64,000 nt of DNA from Siphonodentalium dalli. Taxonomy: Eukaryota > Mollusca > Scaphopoda > Gadilida > Siphonodentaliidae. The translations under genes were made by a program, and so were the position numbers. Below are positions 46,565 through 57,427 of the stretch, one piece after another (positions within the stretch are counted from its first letter, which is position 1; each line of letters opens with the position of its first letter). The stretch covers positions 39,794,426 to 39,858,425 of the forward strand of contig CP136064.1 in assembly GCA_032622095.1 (NCBI GenBank). The letters are read 5' to 3'. The notes under the pieces were generated by a model. That model searched no databases and was not told the DNA's origin. It saw only the letters and a program-made list of their open reading frames with translations.

Positions 46565-46780
46565 GATCCACGTTCCGCTTTGATACTAAATAAGTCAGAA
46601 TGTCTTAAGTCAAATTTCCGCTTAGTGGGACCCCCCCCCCTCAAAAAGTGCAATTCCAATCATTCTTAGCACAAAGGCATCGTGAACATCGGCACAATCG
46701 TGCATAAGTAACACGCCGGAAACGACCACACAAGGTCATAATGGAGAACGCTCTTTATTATAACAACCGTTTTTGAGAGA
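46565..46780. repeat. Repeat sharing GATCCAC-TCCG / AACGCTCTTTATTA motifs
   Basis: GATCCACGTTCCGCTTTGAT-ACTAAATAAGTCAGAAT ... GAACGCTCTTTATTATAACA. Related stretches are at 54391-54665 and 56911-57100. Boundaries are not defined. Confidence 0.45.
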
Positions 46781-46883
46781 GGGAAGCATGAATACACTAT
46801 ATACGAGACGATCATTGAAAATTTTCCACCAGACTGACAAAATTTTAAACGTGTTAAAACTACTTATTTTGGAAGTCGATGTC

Positions 46884-48592
46884 TGACCATACAAACATAC
46901 TCCACGTGTATAAAATAATAACGGGCTCATAGGTCCGTCCGATCTGACCATACAAACATACCCCACGTGTATATAATAACGGGCTCATAGGTCCGTCCGA
47001 TCTGATTATACAAACATACCCCACGTGTATATAATAACGGGCTCATAGGTCCGTCCGATCTGATTATCAAACATACTCCACGTGTGTATAATAATAATGG
47101 GCTCATAGGTCCGTCCGATCTGATTATCAAACATACTCCACGTGTATATAATAACGGGCTCATAGGTCCGTCCGATCTCATTATCAAACATACTCCACGT
47201 GTATATAATAACGGGCTCATAGGTCCGTCCGATCTCATTATCAAACATACTCCACGTGTATATAATAATGGGCTCATATGTCCGTCCGATCTCATTATCA
47301 AACATACTCCACGTGTATATAAAATGGGCTCATAGGTCCGTCCGATCTCATTATCAAACATACTCCACGTGTATATAATAATGGGCTCATAGGTCCGTCC
47401 GATCTGATTATCAAACATACTCCACGTGTATATAATAATGGGCTCATAGGTCCGTCCGATCTCATTATCAAACATACTCCACGTGTATATAATAATGGGC
47501 TCATAGGTCCGTCCGATCTCATTATCAAACATACTCCACGTGTATATAATAATGGGCTCATAGGTCCGTCCGATCTCATTATCAAACATACTCCACGTGT
47601 ATATAATAATGGGCTCATAGGTCCGTCCGATCTCATTATCAAACATACTCCACGTGTATATAATAATGGGCTCATAGGTCCGTCCGATCTCATTATCAAA
47701 CATACTCCACGTGTATATAATAATGGGCTCATAGGTCCGTCCGATCTCATTATCAAACATACTCCACGTGTATATAATAATGGGCTCATATGTCCGTCCG
47801 ATCTCATTATCAAACATACTCCACGTGTATATAATAATGGGCTCATAGGTCCGTCCGATCTGATTATCAAACATACTCCACGTGTATATAATAATGGGCT
47901 CATAGGTCCGTCCGATCTGATTATCAAACATACTCCACGTGTATATAATAATGGGCTCATAGGTCCGTCCGATCTGATTATCAAACATACTCCACGTGTA
48001 TATAATAACGGGCTCATAGGTCCGTCCGATCTTATTATCAAACATACTCCACGTGTATATAATAACGGGCTCATAGGTCCGTCCGATCTGATTATCAAAC
48101 ATACTCCACGTGTATATAATAACGGGCTCATAGGTCCGTCCGATCTGACCATACAAACATACTCCACGTGTATATAATAACGGGCTCATAGGTCCGTCCG
48201 ATCTGATTATCAAACATACTCCACGTGTATATAATAACGGGCTCATAGGTCCGTCCGATCTCATTATCAAACATACTCCACGTGTATATAAAATGGGCTC
48301 ATAGGTCCGTCCGATCTCATTATCAAACATACTCCACGTGTATATAAAATGGGCTCATAGGTCCGTCCGATCTGATTATCAAACATACTCCACGTGTATA
48401 TAATAACGGGCTCATAGGTCCGTCCGATCTGATTATCAAACATACTCCACGTGTATATAATAACGGGCTCATAGGTCAAACATACTCCACGTGTATATAA
48501 TAACGGGCTCATAGGTCCGTCCGATCTCATTATACAAACATACCCCACGTGTATATAATAATGGGCTCATAGGTCCGTCCGATCTGATTATT
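46884..48592. repeat. 57-bp minisatellite, about 30 copies, one CACGTG per unit
   Basis: The plus-strand unit is AACATACTCCACGTGTATAT-AATAATGGGCTCATAGGTCC-GTCCGATCTCATTATCA. The period is exactly 57 bp in the centre. Variants are ordered: G or C at GATCT(G/C)ATTA, AACGGG or AATGGG, occasional truncated units (about 48475) and ATACAA at the edges. Because 57 is divisible by three and the unit lacks stops in several frames, long artefactual ORFs run on the minus strand (467, 289 and 99 residues, with 19-residue repeats such as MFDNEIGRTYEPIIIYTWS). I call it non-coding satellite. Confidence 0.93.
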
Positions 48593-48661
48593 TTCAGACA
48601 TATAAAACGTATAAACATGAGTTTATGGTGTCAAATCAGACAGGGCAACTTTATCGGGGGT

Positions 48662-49038
48662 TTTACCCTGTGCCAATGCATTCTCTTATATATGCGAGTC
48701 GACCATAGGTCGCCTCGCATATATAAGAGAATGCATTGGCCTAACAATTTTTTATCAATTTTTAAAAATCAATGTTTCTTACAATTTTTAGGACATAAAA
48801 TAAAAAAATATCCATTACCCTGCAGGGAGCCCCACACATATATAGAAGCATATAGAAGAGTGTCGTCTGCTCATGTTTGTCTGGGGCTCTGTATGGGTGA
48901 AATTATAAAATTATTAAAGAATACAAGAAAAAATTATTAAAATTGTAAAAAATTGTTAGGCCAATGCATTCTCTTATATATGCGAGGCGACCTATGATGG
49001 ACTCGCATATATAAGAGAATGCATTGGCACAGGGTAAA
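48662..49038. repeat. Palindromic MITE family P2, second copy
   Basis: TTTACCCTGTGCCAATGCAT ... ATGCATTGGCACAGGGTAAA, 377 bp. It is nearly identical to 2861-3237, including the spacer hairpin GAGCCCCACACA / TGTCTGGGGCTC. Most differences are in AT-rich parts, and one arm reads CTATGATGG for CTATGGTCG. Resemblance continues about 20 bp past the right end (CGACTTACGACTGGATTT). Confidence 0.9.
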
Positions 49039-49872
49039 AAAAATCACGACTTACGACTGGATTTGATATGGCGGGTCACATATGTCGTGCTTATGTTTTG
49101 TCGTACATGCTAAACTGAGCCAGATGCGAATATATCCGTCGGAAGTGATAGCAATGTATAACACCAACACTACCGATCATTATGAAAATTTATGTTTCAA
49201 ATTCTACGTGCGCTTGATAACGAGGTTACATTTTTCAGAAGAGATGTGTGGCTCGGTAATTTGAACTACACAGTTCTATTTCAGTTGACCAAAGTTAGGT
49301 CGCGAGCAACGAACCGAAACCTACCTCTCAACGTTCAGTATGTGGAGTTATTTATACCCGAGATGCTCTCCTGGTGACTCCAAGCTGGTTCGAGTGCTTT
49401 CTGTAATTTTCTTATACTGTAACAAAAATATCGTTCCGAAGCTACTGCTTGGAAATTTGAAATAAGCCATCGCATGTGCAGAACTAATATTCCACGTAAG
49501 CGGATCGATCCGATCTATGTACCTATCCATTATGAAACATCACATACATCGTGCATTTTAATACGTGATATACCAGTCTGGAGTAAACTACATACCCACA
49601 TATCAGTATGAATCTGAGTGTATGTTTACATAGACTGGTGATATACCTACGTTTAGCTCTCACATCCAAGTTATGTACACATGCATGATATGCTTTGGGT
49701 ATTAACATTATATGTCGCAATAAAGTTATGGCCCATCCGATTCCTAAGCTAATATTCTCCTTTCAAGCCGAATATACATTAACATTAATTTCAATCAATG
49801 TCATTCGTAACACGTGTCATGCACGAAGACCCCGACAGAAACATCCAGATAATACGATCAGAATATAAGCAT
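49039..49872. other. Intergenic, no feature recognised
   Basis: Short ORFs only; no recognisable motif or repeat. Confidence 0.4.
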
Positions 49873-50372
49873 TTAAAGGCACGTGAGGCCTTAGCTGTCG
49901 AAAATATTCATATTTGTTCCAATCACCGTAAACAGAAAAACATTAAAATAGATAGAGTTTCGTTCATATATACCATGAATATCGCGTAAACAGCATGTTA
50001 TCATAAAGACCTACTATATTTTACCTAAGCAAGAGCCTGAATGTGTTACAGAAGACAGCACAATGCTACTGGCTAATCACATACAAATGGCATAAACGCT
50101 CTTTATTAGTGCCATATCAGGAATTCACCAACAAAGAACGCTCTTTATGTTTACCATCATAATATAAACAAACACTAGAAAGGTAACTTTCTATGCTTTT
50201 GTTTACATAACAATGGTAAAAAATATGACAATAACATAGTTTATGCGATATTTCTTGTTTGTATACGGACAACGTCTGTCTACATTTTGATGTTCTTTCT
50301 GTTTGTGGCGGTTTTTGACGGGTGGAAATATTTTCACAGTATACCCACCGCCAAGGCCAACCGTACCTTTAA
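49873..50372. repeat. TTAA-flanked MITE family P8, second copy
   Basis: TTAAAGGCACGTGAGGCCTT ... GGCCAACCGTACCTTTAA. Closely matches 28056-28559 over its full length with scattered substitutions. Confidence 0.87.
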
Positions 50373-50649
50373 GTAATTATCGTACTTCTCAGACATTTAT
50401 TGTTTTCCTGCTTCCAAATTATCTAGGTATAAAATAAGTTGACAAATACACGAAATATTGTTATACCGGCTTCATATTTTGCTCTGAAAAATATTTCCCA
50501 TGGTCAAAACAATTTCCCAGCTGTTTTAAAATTTTCGCACATCAGTGAAACAGACGCTCTTTATTTCTACCATATCAGGAATAGTCTAACACGGAACGCT
50601 CTTTTCTGTTACATGCCGTGAAAAATGCCTGTTTTTGCAACATCGTGTT

Positions 50650-51430
50650 AAAAGGGGTATTTTAGCTCAACTTGACATGTGTTGGTCGTCCGTCAACAAT
50701 TTCCTTTATCACAACCTACAGGTCACAGTTCTCATCCGATCGTCACCAAACATAAATGTGCATTACCTCTAGATGGGAGCTTACCATTTTTCCGAATTCT
50801 GTTAAAAAAAACGTGGCCGCCAGAGGCCATCTTGGACTTCACATTTGAATATATAAATATATCCATCGGCACACCATGAATCCCACACTTATTGGCGAAA
50901 TGTATTGAAAATGTTTATGCGTGTTTGGGATCATCTCTAGATGGGAGCTATTTAATTTTAACGATTTTCGATGAAACACATGGTCGCTGGGATCCATCTT
51001 TGATTCACCCGATCGCCACCAAACTTCACATGGATCCTCGCGACCGCTATATAGGAGTTTACATTTTCTCCGAATTCTATTTAAAACATGGCTGCCAGCG
51101 GCCATCTTTGATTTTACTCTTTGTATGACCAAATCCTTTAGTACACCATATAGGTAGCATCTCTCATTCGATCGTCACCAAACTTTATACGGATCTTCGG
51201 GGTGACTTCTAGATGAGAGCTTACAAATTTTGTCGAATTCTATTTTAAAAAACATGACCGAAAGCGGTCATATTGGACTTCACATTTGAATCCATCGACA
51301 CATCATGCATGTAACCCACAATTATTGCGAAATGTTTTAAAAATTGACAGGTATGTTTGGGATCATCTATAGATGGGAGGTATTGAATTTGAATGATTTT
51401 CGATGAAAAACATGGCCGCTAGCATGTGGA
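50650..51430. repeat. Interspersed repeat with recurring 'GGACTTCACATTTGAAT' units
   Basis: GCTCAACTTGACATGTGTTG-GTCGTCCGTC head, then units with CACCAAAC-T, AGATGGGAGCTTAC, TTCCGAATTCT, GTGGCCGCCAGAGGCCATCT-TGGACTTCACATTTGAA. The block TTTGGGATCATCTCTAGATG-GGAG near 50927 recurs at about 51357. The wording is typical of abundant molluscan pearl/Helentron-like repeats (recollection, not checked). Confidence 0.55.
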
Positions 51431-51854
51431 CATTTAGTATTACATAAACATACCGACGTTCTGCAAACCATTGACTGAACAATTTGACATTAGCTAATTT
51501 GAGATTCAGAGTCATTGACACTTTCGTTTATGACTTCAATGCGTCTTTCTGGGACATAATTCTCGTAGAAAGGTAGTTAAGGTATTTATCGACCTATTTC
51601 GATACGGGGAACAATTCAAAAGTGAATATTATTAGGTGTATTTTGGAGCGAAAACCGCCAAGTGGCTTTAAATAAATGTATAGTGTATAGGCTACATAAT
51701 CTTTTGGACATTGATACTGAAATAAAACGTCCTCTTTTGGAAGTTCATATCTTACCACCAACATCATCCACGATTGGGCTTGTATGTTTAACCCTTTCAT
51801 GACTGGTGCTTCATGATTTTTTTTTTGTTGCGAAAACCCTGAGCCAATGCATTA

Positions 51855-51890
51855 TCTCATATATATTTTGAAGACCTCTGTCTGTATGTT

Positions 51891-51922
<32 letters not shown>

Positions 51923-52372
51923 ATTAATACAAATCTACGATTCTCGACCGATCGGGACGAAACTTGGTACGTGTGTGTAGTTTGACCAGGCGGTGAACGT
52001 TGTCGTATTGGCGAGCCCGTGCGGCGCCCGCTTCGCGCATGCGCAGACGAGATCTCGGAAACGGGTGGAGCTATCGACTTGAAATTTGCTATGTGAATGT
52101 ATCTTGCCCCGGATACTAATTTTATCGGGTCGCCGAGCCCGTGCGACACCAGCTTCGCGCATGCGCAGACGAGATCTCGGAAACGGGTGGAGCTATCGAC
52201 TTGAAATTTGCTATGTGAATGTATCTTGCCCCGGATACGAATTTTATCGGGTCGCCGAGCCCGTGCGACACCAGCTTCGCGCATGCGCAGACCAGATCTC
52301 GGAAACGGGTAGAGCTATCGACTTGAAATTTTGTTTTTGAATAGCCCGGACAACGTCGGGCTCATCGGCTAG
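51855..52372 (+). mobile_element. Non-autonomous Helitron-like unit A
   Basis: 5' TCTCATATATATTTTGAAGA, (TGTC)n microsatellite, then GAAACTTGGTACGTGTGTGT. Three core units of about 120 bp follow (GCGAGCCCGTGCGGCGCCCG; CGCATGCGCAGACGAGATCT-CGGAAACGGGTGGAGCTATC). It ends AGCCCGGACAACGTCGGGCT-CATCGGCTAG. The terminal stem GCCC-(G)-GAC/GTC-GGGC lies 7 nt before CTAG. A 5' TC, a 3' CTAG, a subterminal hairpin and insertion between A and T are Helitron hallmarks. Confidence 0.75.
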
Positions 52373-52772
52373 TCTCATATATATTTTGAAGACCTCTGTC
52401 TGTATGTATGTTTGTTTGTTTGTTTGTCTGTCTGTCTGTCTGTCATTTATACAAATCTACGATTCTCGACCGATCGGGACGAAACTTGGTACGTGTGTGT
52501 AGTTTGACCAGGCGGTGAACGTTGTCGTATTGGCGAGCCCGTGCGGCGCCCGCTTCGCGCATGCGCAGACGAGATCTCGGAAACGGGTGGAGCTATCGAC
52601 TTGAAATTTGCTATGTGAATGTATCTTGCCCCGGATACGAATTTTATCGGGTCGCCGAGCCCGTGCGACGCCAGCTTCGCGCATGCGCAGACCAGATATC
52701 GGAAACGGGTAGAGCTATCGACTTGAAATTTGGTTTTTGAATAGCCCGGACAACGTCGGGCTCATCGGCTAG
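52373..52772 (+). mobile_element. Non-autonomous Helitron-like unit B
   Basis: It starts at the base after CTAG of unit A, with the same 5' TCTCATATATATTTTGAAGA and the same CATCGGCTAG end; 400 bp, one core unit fewer. The microsatellite is (GTTT)n(GTCT)n. Confidence 0.75.
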
Positions 52773-53306
52773 TCTCATATATATTTTGAAGACCTCTGTT
52801 TATTTGTTTGTCTGTCTGTCTGTCATTTATACAAATCTACGATTCTCGACCGATCGGGACGAAACTTGGTACGTGTATGTAGTTTGACCAGGCGGTCGTC
52901 GTTGTCGTATTGGCGAGTCCGTGCGACGCCCGTGCAGCGCATGCGCAGACGAGATCTCGGAAACGGGTGGAGCTATCGACTTGAAATTTGCTATGTGAAT
53001 GTATCTTGCCCCGGATACGAATTTAATCGGGTCGCCGAGCCCGTGCGACGCCAGATTCGCGCATGCGCAGACCAGATCTCGGAAACGGGTGGAGCTATCG
53101 ACTTGAAATTTGGTTTTTGAATAGCCCGGACGATTTGAAATTTGCTATTTGAATGTATCTTGCCCCGGATACGAATTTTATCGGGTCGCCGAGCCCGTGC
53201 GACGCAAGCTTCGCGCATGCGCAGACCAGATCTCGGAAACGGGTGGAGCTATCGGCTTGAAATTTGGTTTTTGAATAGCCCGGACAACGTCGGGCTCATC
53301 GGCTAG
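52773..53306 (+). mobile_element. Non-autonomous Helitron-like unit C
   Basis: It abuts unit B. 5' TCTCATATATATTTTGAAGA, 3' CATCGGCTAG. It has an internal partial duplication: the 3' hairpin start AGCCCGGAC at about 53124 is followed by another core unit before the true end. Confidence 0.75.
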
Positions 53307-54220
53307 TCTATTATATATTTTGGAAGATCTGTTTGTTTGTTTGTTTGTTTGTGTGTTTGTAATCGATGGACTCGAAAATGGCCCAGCCGATTTCGATGAA
53401 ACTTGGTATGTGGGGGTATTTTCGGGTCAGGACCAACATAGGCCTATTAATTTGTCCGTGCGAGGTCAACTTTTCACGTGCCGAGGTCAAATCTGTTTTT
53501 ACGCCGTTTTGCGCTAATATATTTCAGTTCGGTGCTTACAAATCGATTCGAAACAGCGCGAATAATAACATGCCAGTCATAATAATGACACTATGAGAAT
53601 CTTTCGTGTTTCCTTTTTCCAACGATATATAATATGTATGTATCCGTTTTAGTTATCTGCCTCAATTATTAAGAAGAAGTGGTACGATCTTCTATCAGGG
53701 TAAAAACAATGCGTAACTTCTATGACGTCGTTAGAGGTCATAAAGTTAGATCACGTTAACTCTTCTCCGGCCGATGCATTTGACTGTTTCAGACGTCTTG
53801 TCGATATCTCGGGCACCGATGGTAATTTATCTTTACGTTGAAACTTGATAATTAATGAGCGTGTGTATATGAGGCGCGTTTATATACTTCAGTGGAAATC
53901 AAATCGGGTTAAACTGGCGGATTTTTACGGACGAAATTTGATGCATAGGGTATCTCGGTATCCGATGGGCCGATTTCCCGGTATCCGCTTGGCCGATTTC
54001 CACCATTTTTGGGGTGTTGGTCCACCTGACCTTGACCTTCAAAATGTTAAATTCAAGGTCAAATCGGGTAAAACCGGATGGATTTCGACGGGTACTTTTG
54101 TCGGGTACTTTTGTTCGGGCACTGTGTTTTGGACGGGTCAAATCGTGACCCCACTTGACCTTGGCCTTCAAAATAGACAATTCAAGGTCAAAGCCCGGAC
54201 GAAGTCGGGTCACCTTCTAG
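53307..54220 (+). mobile_element. Non-autonomous Helitron-like unit D, second subfamily
   Basis: 5' TCTATTATATATTTTGGAAG, (GTTT)n, then AATCGATGGACTCGAAAATG and GATGAAACTTGGTATGTGGG. It ends AAGCCCGGACGAAGTCGGGT-CACCTTCTAG, the same architecture as units A-C with a different sequence. The 3' half contains TCAAGGTCA words shared with the array at 57945. It is the last unit in the array; the next base is T of the interrupted MITE. Confidence 0.72.
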
Positions 54221-54390
54221 TTTTATATAAGAGAATGCATTGGCCTAACAAAATATTCACCTTGATCTTGTAAGCGGGGCATTCTCTTACTCACAATGGG
54301 AGACTCGCAAATATAAGAGAATGCACTGGCACATACTCTTTAATGATGTACCAGCGCAGCTCCCGTCATGAAATGGTTAACTCGTTGGTT

Positions 54391-54665
54391 TCTTAGAGAT
54401 CCACTGCCCGATTTTATACCAAATTAGTCAAACTGTCCCAATGTAGTTTTCAGTTTACCAGGCAGACGAACAAATAAAAGTACTTGCAATTACCATAAAT
54501 TTTTTTATGGAACAGGTATCTTGAAATTCTACAAAACCATCCATCAGTTTTACGTTGAAAACGAACAAAAACGATCATAAGTGAGAAGGCGTTTTATTAC
54601 GTACAGCTTTTTTTGAAACTAACGTATGAAGGCTCTTTATCAGACACAACCATTGTGACTTTTGC
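54391..54665. repeat. Repeat sharing GATCCACTGCCCGATTTTA motif
   Basis: AGATCCACTGCCCGATTTTA-TACCAAATTAGTCAAACT, matching 56911-56960 and 46565-46600. The right end is uncertain. Confidence 0.4.
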
Positions 54666-55138
54666 TCTCCTGACAAAACTTCAAAACGTCTTACCCATTG
54701 GCAAATTATAATTATTTTCTTGTATAGAAACATGCCAGTACATGTAGTTGTTTATGTGGTCAAATAGGACCATTGATCTTTAAAATACACTGGTAGTATG
54801 GTTATATTAATTCAGGCTAACTGAGACCTCTCACTACAAATGTATTATGGTTTACCAACCAAACACAATGTCTATCAAATGGCGAACTTCCGACACACTC
54901 ATCACAGGAATATGACTGCTGATGTGTCAAGAGAATCAGGAAACGATTCATTCTGTCAATTTGAAAAAAATTACAGAAAATTTCATTATTTTTTTAAGTC
55001 ACTGAGTGAAACAGACATTTCGGGAATTAAAATCTTCAGTCAATTTAGTAATATCAAAACATGCATGGTTAATTCTCGTTAGACGTATAATGCTTCAGGA
55101 TTTAAGTAATGCCATAAACAACTGACAGGAGAAGGGAA

Positions 55139-55432
55139 TGCGCGGTCTGTTTCGGTGGGATCTCTTCGATCTGGTCGCGTACCCCAGCATTAAGCAACAT
55201 GTGTGAAAACGGAGATGGAGGGGATGAATATCATTTTGTTTTAGTATGCAGTGTCTTCTCCTCGCCGCGCAGGATCCACATTAAGAAGTACTACCACGTA
55301 CCCAACCCGGCACAAAATTGTTGCAATTTTAAATACAAGGGACAAAACAGAGCTTGTTCACTTGGCTACATTCCTAGGAGAAATATTCAAAAGGGCTTCC
55401 CTGAACAACTAGAAAACGCTGCCATTGAATAA
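55139..55432 (+). pseudogene. Non-LTR retrotransposon C-terminal fragment
   Basis: The plus-strand frame has NMCENGDGGDEYHFVLVCSV then RRIHIKKYYHVPNPAQN. The C-x3-GD-x-GDEYHF-x3-C-x7-R-x4-K-x-YY pattern is the end region of several LINE polyproteins (C-x-x-C...GDEFHF...C...R..YL..YY). The first Cys pair is degraded and no RT core is seen upstream. Confidence 0.55.
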
Positions 55433-56495
55433 AATGTGTAAACAACATTACGCGCATTAGAGTGTCACTGCCACCTCACCATAGACTTCAGTCACTTCAT
55501 GCATATATACGCGATAAAGCTATGCACACTTATAGTTTTTGTTTACACCAATTATGTAAATGCATGTTATACTATTTCGTATACCTCGATCCAGTTCCAA
55601 AATATGGACGGAGAGAATAAACTAATGATTGATTGGCGTCGCTTTGGTGAGATAAGACCACGTGGATAATTGACACTCTCTGCATTTATATGTTCTATGT
55701 TTCGCACTCACCGGTTGTCTGACCATAATGCTAATGATGTTCATATATCTCCTTTATTTACAGCTGTGCAATATTGTCTGGCTGTCGACGGATGCCACAA
55801 CTTAGTATTATTGCAGTTTTACTCATCACTCCGTGGTTTGCCAGGCTCGGTGGGTATAATAACTTAGCTTCTGATGTAGAAAATAACATAACAAAACTAA
55901 AAACCTAGAATAAATAACTGTTTTACTGTGGGTTCACATCATATATCTGATGTGGCTGCTCCTTGCACACATAGAACTTAACCAACAAAGTTATGATTTG
56001 GCAAATCATACTAGATCTTTCCACAGATGTCAATCAAATAACTATTAGCGGATATATATTCTACCAATCAGCAACTGAGCCAGCCGTTTGCTGCCCCTGA
56101 CATTCTGTTCACATTAATCAGGTTTCGGATTTTGTATTAAATTGGCTATTTTCAAAATAAAAATTGTTGTCAAATCATATATAATGTACATGTATACATA
56201 TCGCACTTGAAATTAGTGCACTAGTGTTGGAAATTTATCCATGACTATAACAGTGTTTCATTTTGCGTGACAGTGACACTTATTTGATTTTTTCACATTT
56301 AACACGAAAAAAATGTATCCGCGCCCATTTGTGTTGTTAGTTAACAAGCATGAGCACATGCTATAACATACATTAATGTAATGGGCAGGCGACTGTCTTC
56401 TAGTAACCGATACGCGCCGCTCGTTATGATTGGCCCGTGGATCCATTGGGAAAGGTCCTGAACTTGAGACTGGTCCCCTCCATATTTTGTTGTCA
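55433..56495. other. Intergenic, no feature recognised
   Basis: AT-rich; no recognisable domain or repeat. Confidence 0.4.
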
Positions 56496-56499
56496 GGAT

Positions 56500-56815
56500 T
56501 AAGCTGCAAAACAGAGTTCAGCCCCCTCGCTACGCGATGTCTGAGCGCTGCCGGCACGTGTATTTTCTTAATTAAATCTAACATTTTTTATTGAATCGTT
56601 TTGCCAGTTACAATTTATTCTGGCTTTATCTAGACCATTTTCAAATGAATATGGATAGTTCAGTTTCTCAGAATAATGCAGAATGAATTGTAACCTATAA
56701 CACAAATCTCAAATGAATAAATGCGAGATATCTTCACATTGCGTGTAGGTGCGGGCAGCGGTAAGTTCCGCGTAGGGGACTGAACTCTGCATGGAGCTTG
56801 GTCAGGATTATGCTC
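56500..56815. repeat. Inverted repeat pair around GCAGAGTTCAGTCCCCT
   Basis: AACAGAGTTCAGCCCCCTCG at 56510 and, inverted, TAGGGGACTGAACTCTGCAT at 56773, with flanking GTCAGGATTA on both outer sides. Possibly a fold-back element. A related word, GAGGGGACTGAACG, occurs at 27701, and GCAGAGTTCAGTCCCCCG at 27354. Confidence 0.5.
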
Positions 56816-56910
56816 CTTAGTCACATGTCCTGCTTAATTAGTACAGTATGTTTTTTCCGTAAGAATATTTCAGCTTGTAGCTTGAACATGGATAGTCAAA
56901 TTTAGTGTCC

Positions 56911-57100
56911 TTAAAGATCCACTGTCCGATTTGACACTAAATAATTCAGAATTTCCCGAAGCTAATTTATTTACTTGCGATCACCGTCATTTGTATCCAT
57001 ATGTAGATATAGCGAAAATCCACAAAAATAATAAATAAGTAATGCGCTGAAAACAAAAGCCCATACTTTAGAACGCTCTTTATTATCTACCACTTTTGGG
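56911..57100. repeat. Repeat with TTAAAGATCCACTGTCC start
   Basis: TTAAAGATCCACTGTCCGAT-TTGACACTAAATAATTCAGA ... GAACGCTCTTTATTATCTAC. The left end has TTAA; the right boundary is unclear. Related to 46565 and 54391. Confidence 0.45.
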
Positions 57101-57427
57101 TGACGAAAACACGTGGGGAATCACGTGGTTTCGAGGTTGGTGACCACCACTGGCACGCATTCAAATTGTGCAAACGCACAAAAACATAATATACGAGGAA
57201 TTGACAAAATATAATATATATTCTTTGATGAGTAGTTTAGGTAATGAGACTATATGTCGTCTTCTAATATTACCTGAACAGCGAACACCCCGCCCCCAAT
57301 TAACAATGAAACATTAACAGATATAATAGTTTATTTATTTACTCAGACACAATACGTGCAACGTGAGAATTAGATAAATATCATGGCTAAATTAACTCGC
57401 TTATGCATAAAACAACACAAATATAAG

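Larger units (their letters stand above)
51788..54380. repeat. MITE family P1, split by the Helitron-like array
   Basis: Left part 51788-51854: TTAACCCTTTCATGACTGGT ... GAGCCAATGCATTA. Right part 54221-54380: TTTTATATAAGAGAATGCAT-TGGCCTAACAAAATATTCAC ... CCCGTCATGAAATGGTTAA. TTAA is kept at both outer ends. The interior 51855-54220 is foreign. Confidence 0.82.

Noticed and set aside
46927-48330. 467-residue repeat protein
   Set aside because: The period of 57 bp makes several frames open at once, and units vary without preference for synonymous positions by eye. Treated as satellite.
46884-48592. CRISPR-like array
   Set aside because: Units are directly tandem without unique spacers, and the context is eukaryotic.
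51811-53218. Several overlapping ORFs of 75-157 residues reading MREAGVARARRPDK
   Set aside because: They are translations of the Helitron-like core repeat in multiple frames on both strands.
54840-55082. 80-residue plus-strand ORF just upstream of the LINE tail at 55139
   Set aside because: It could be part of the same LINE, but I see no conserved RT motif in it and it is not continuous with the downstream frame.
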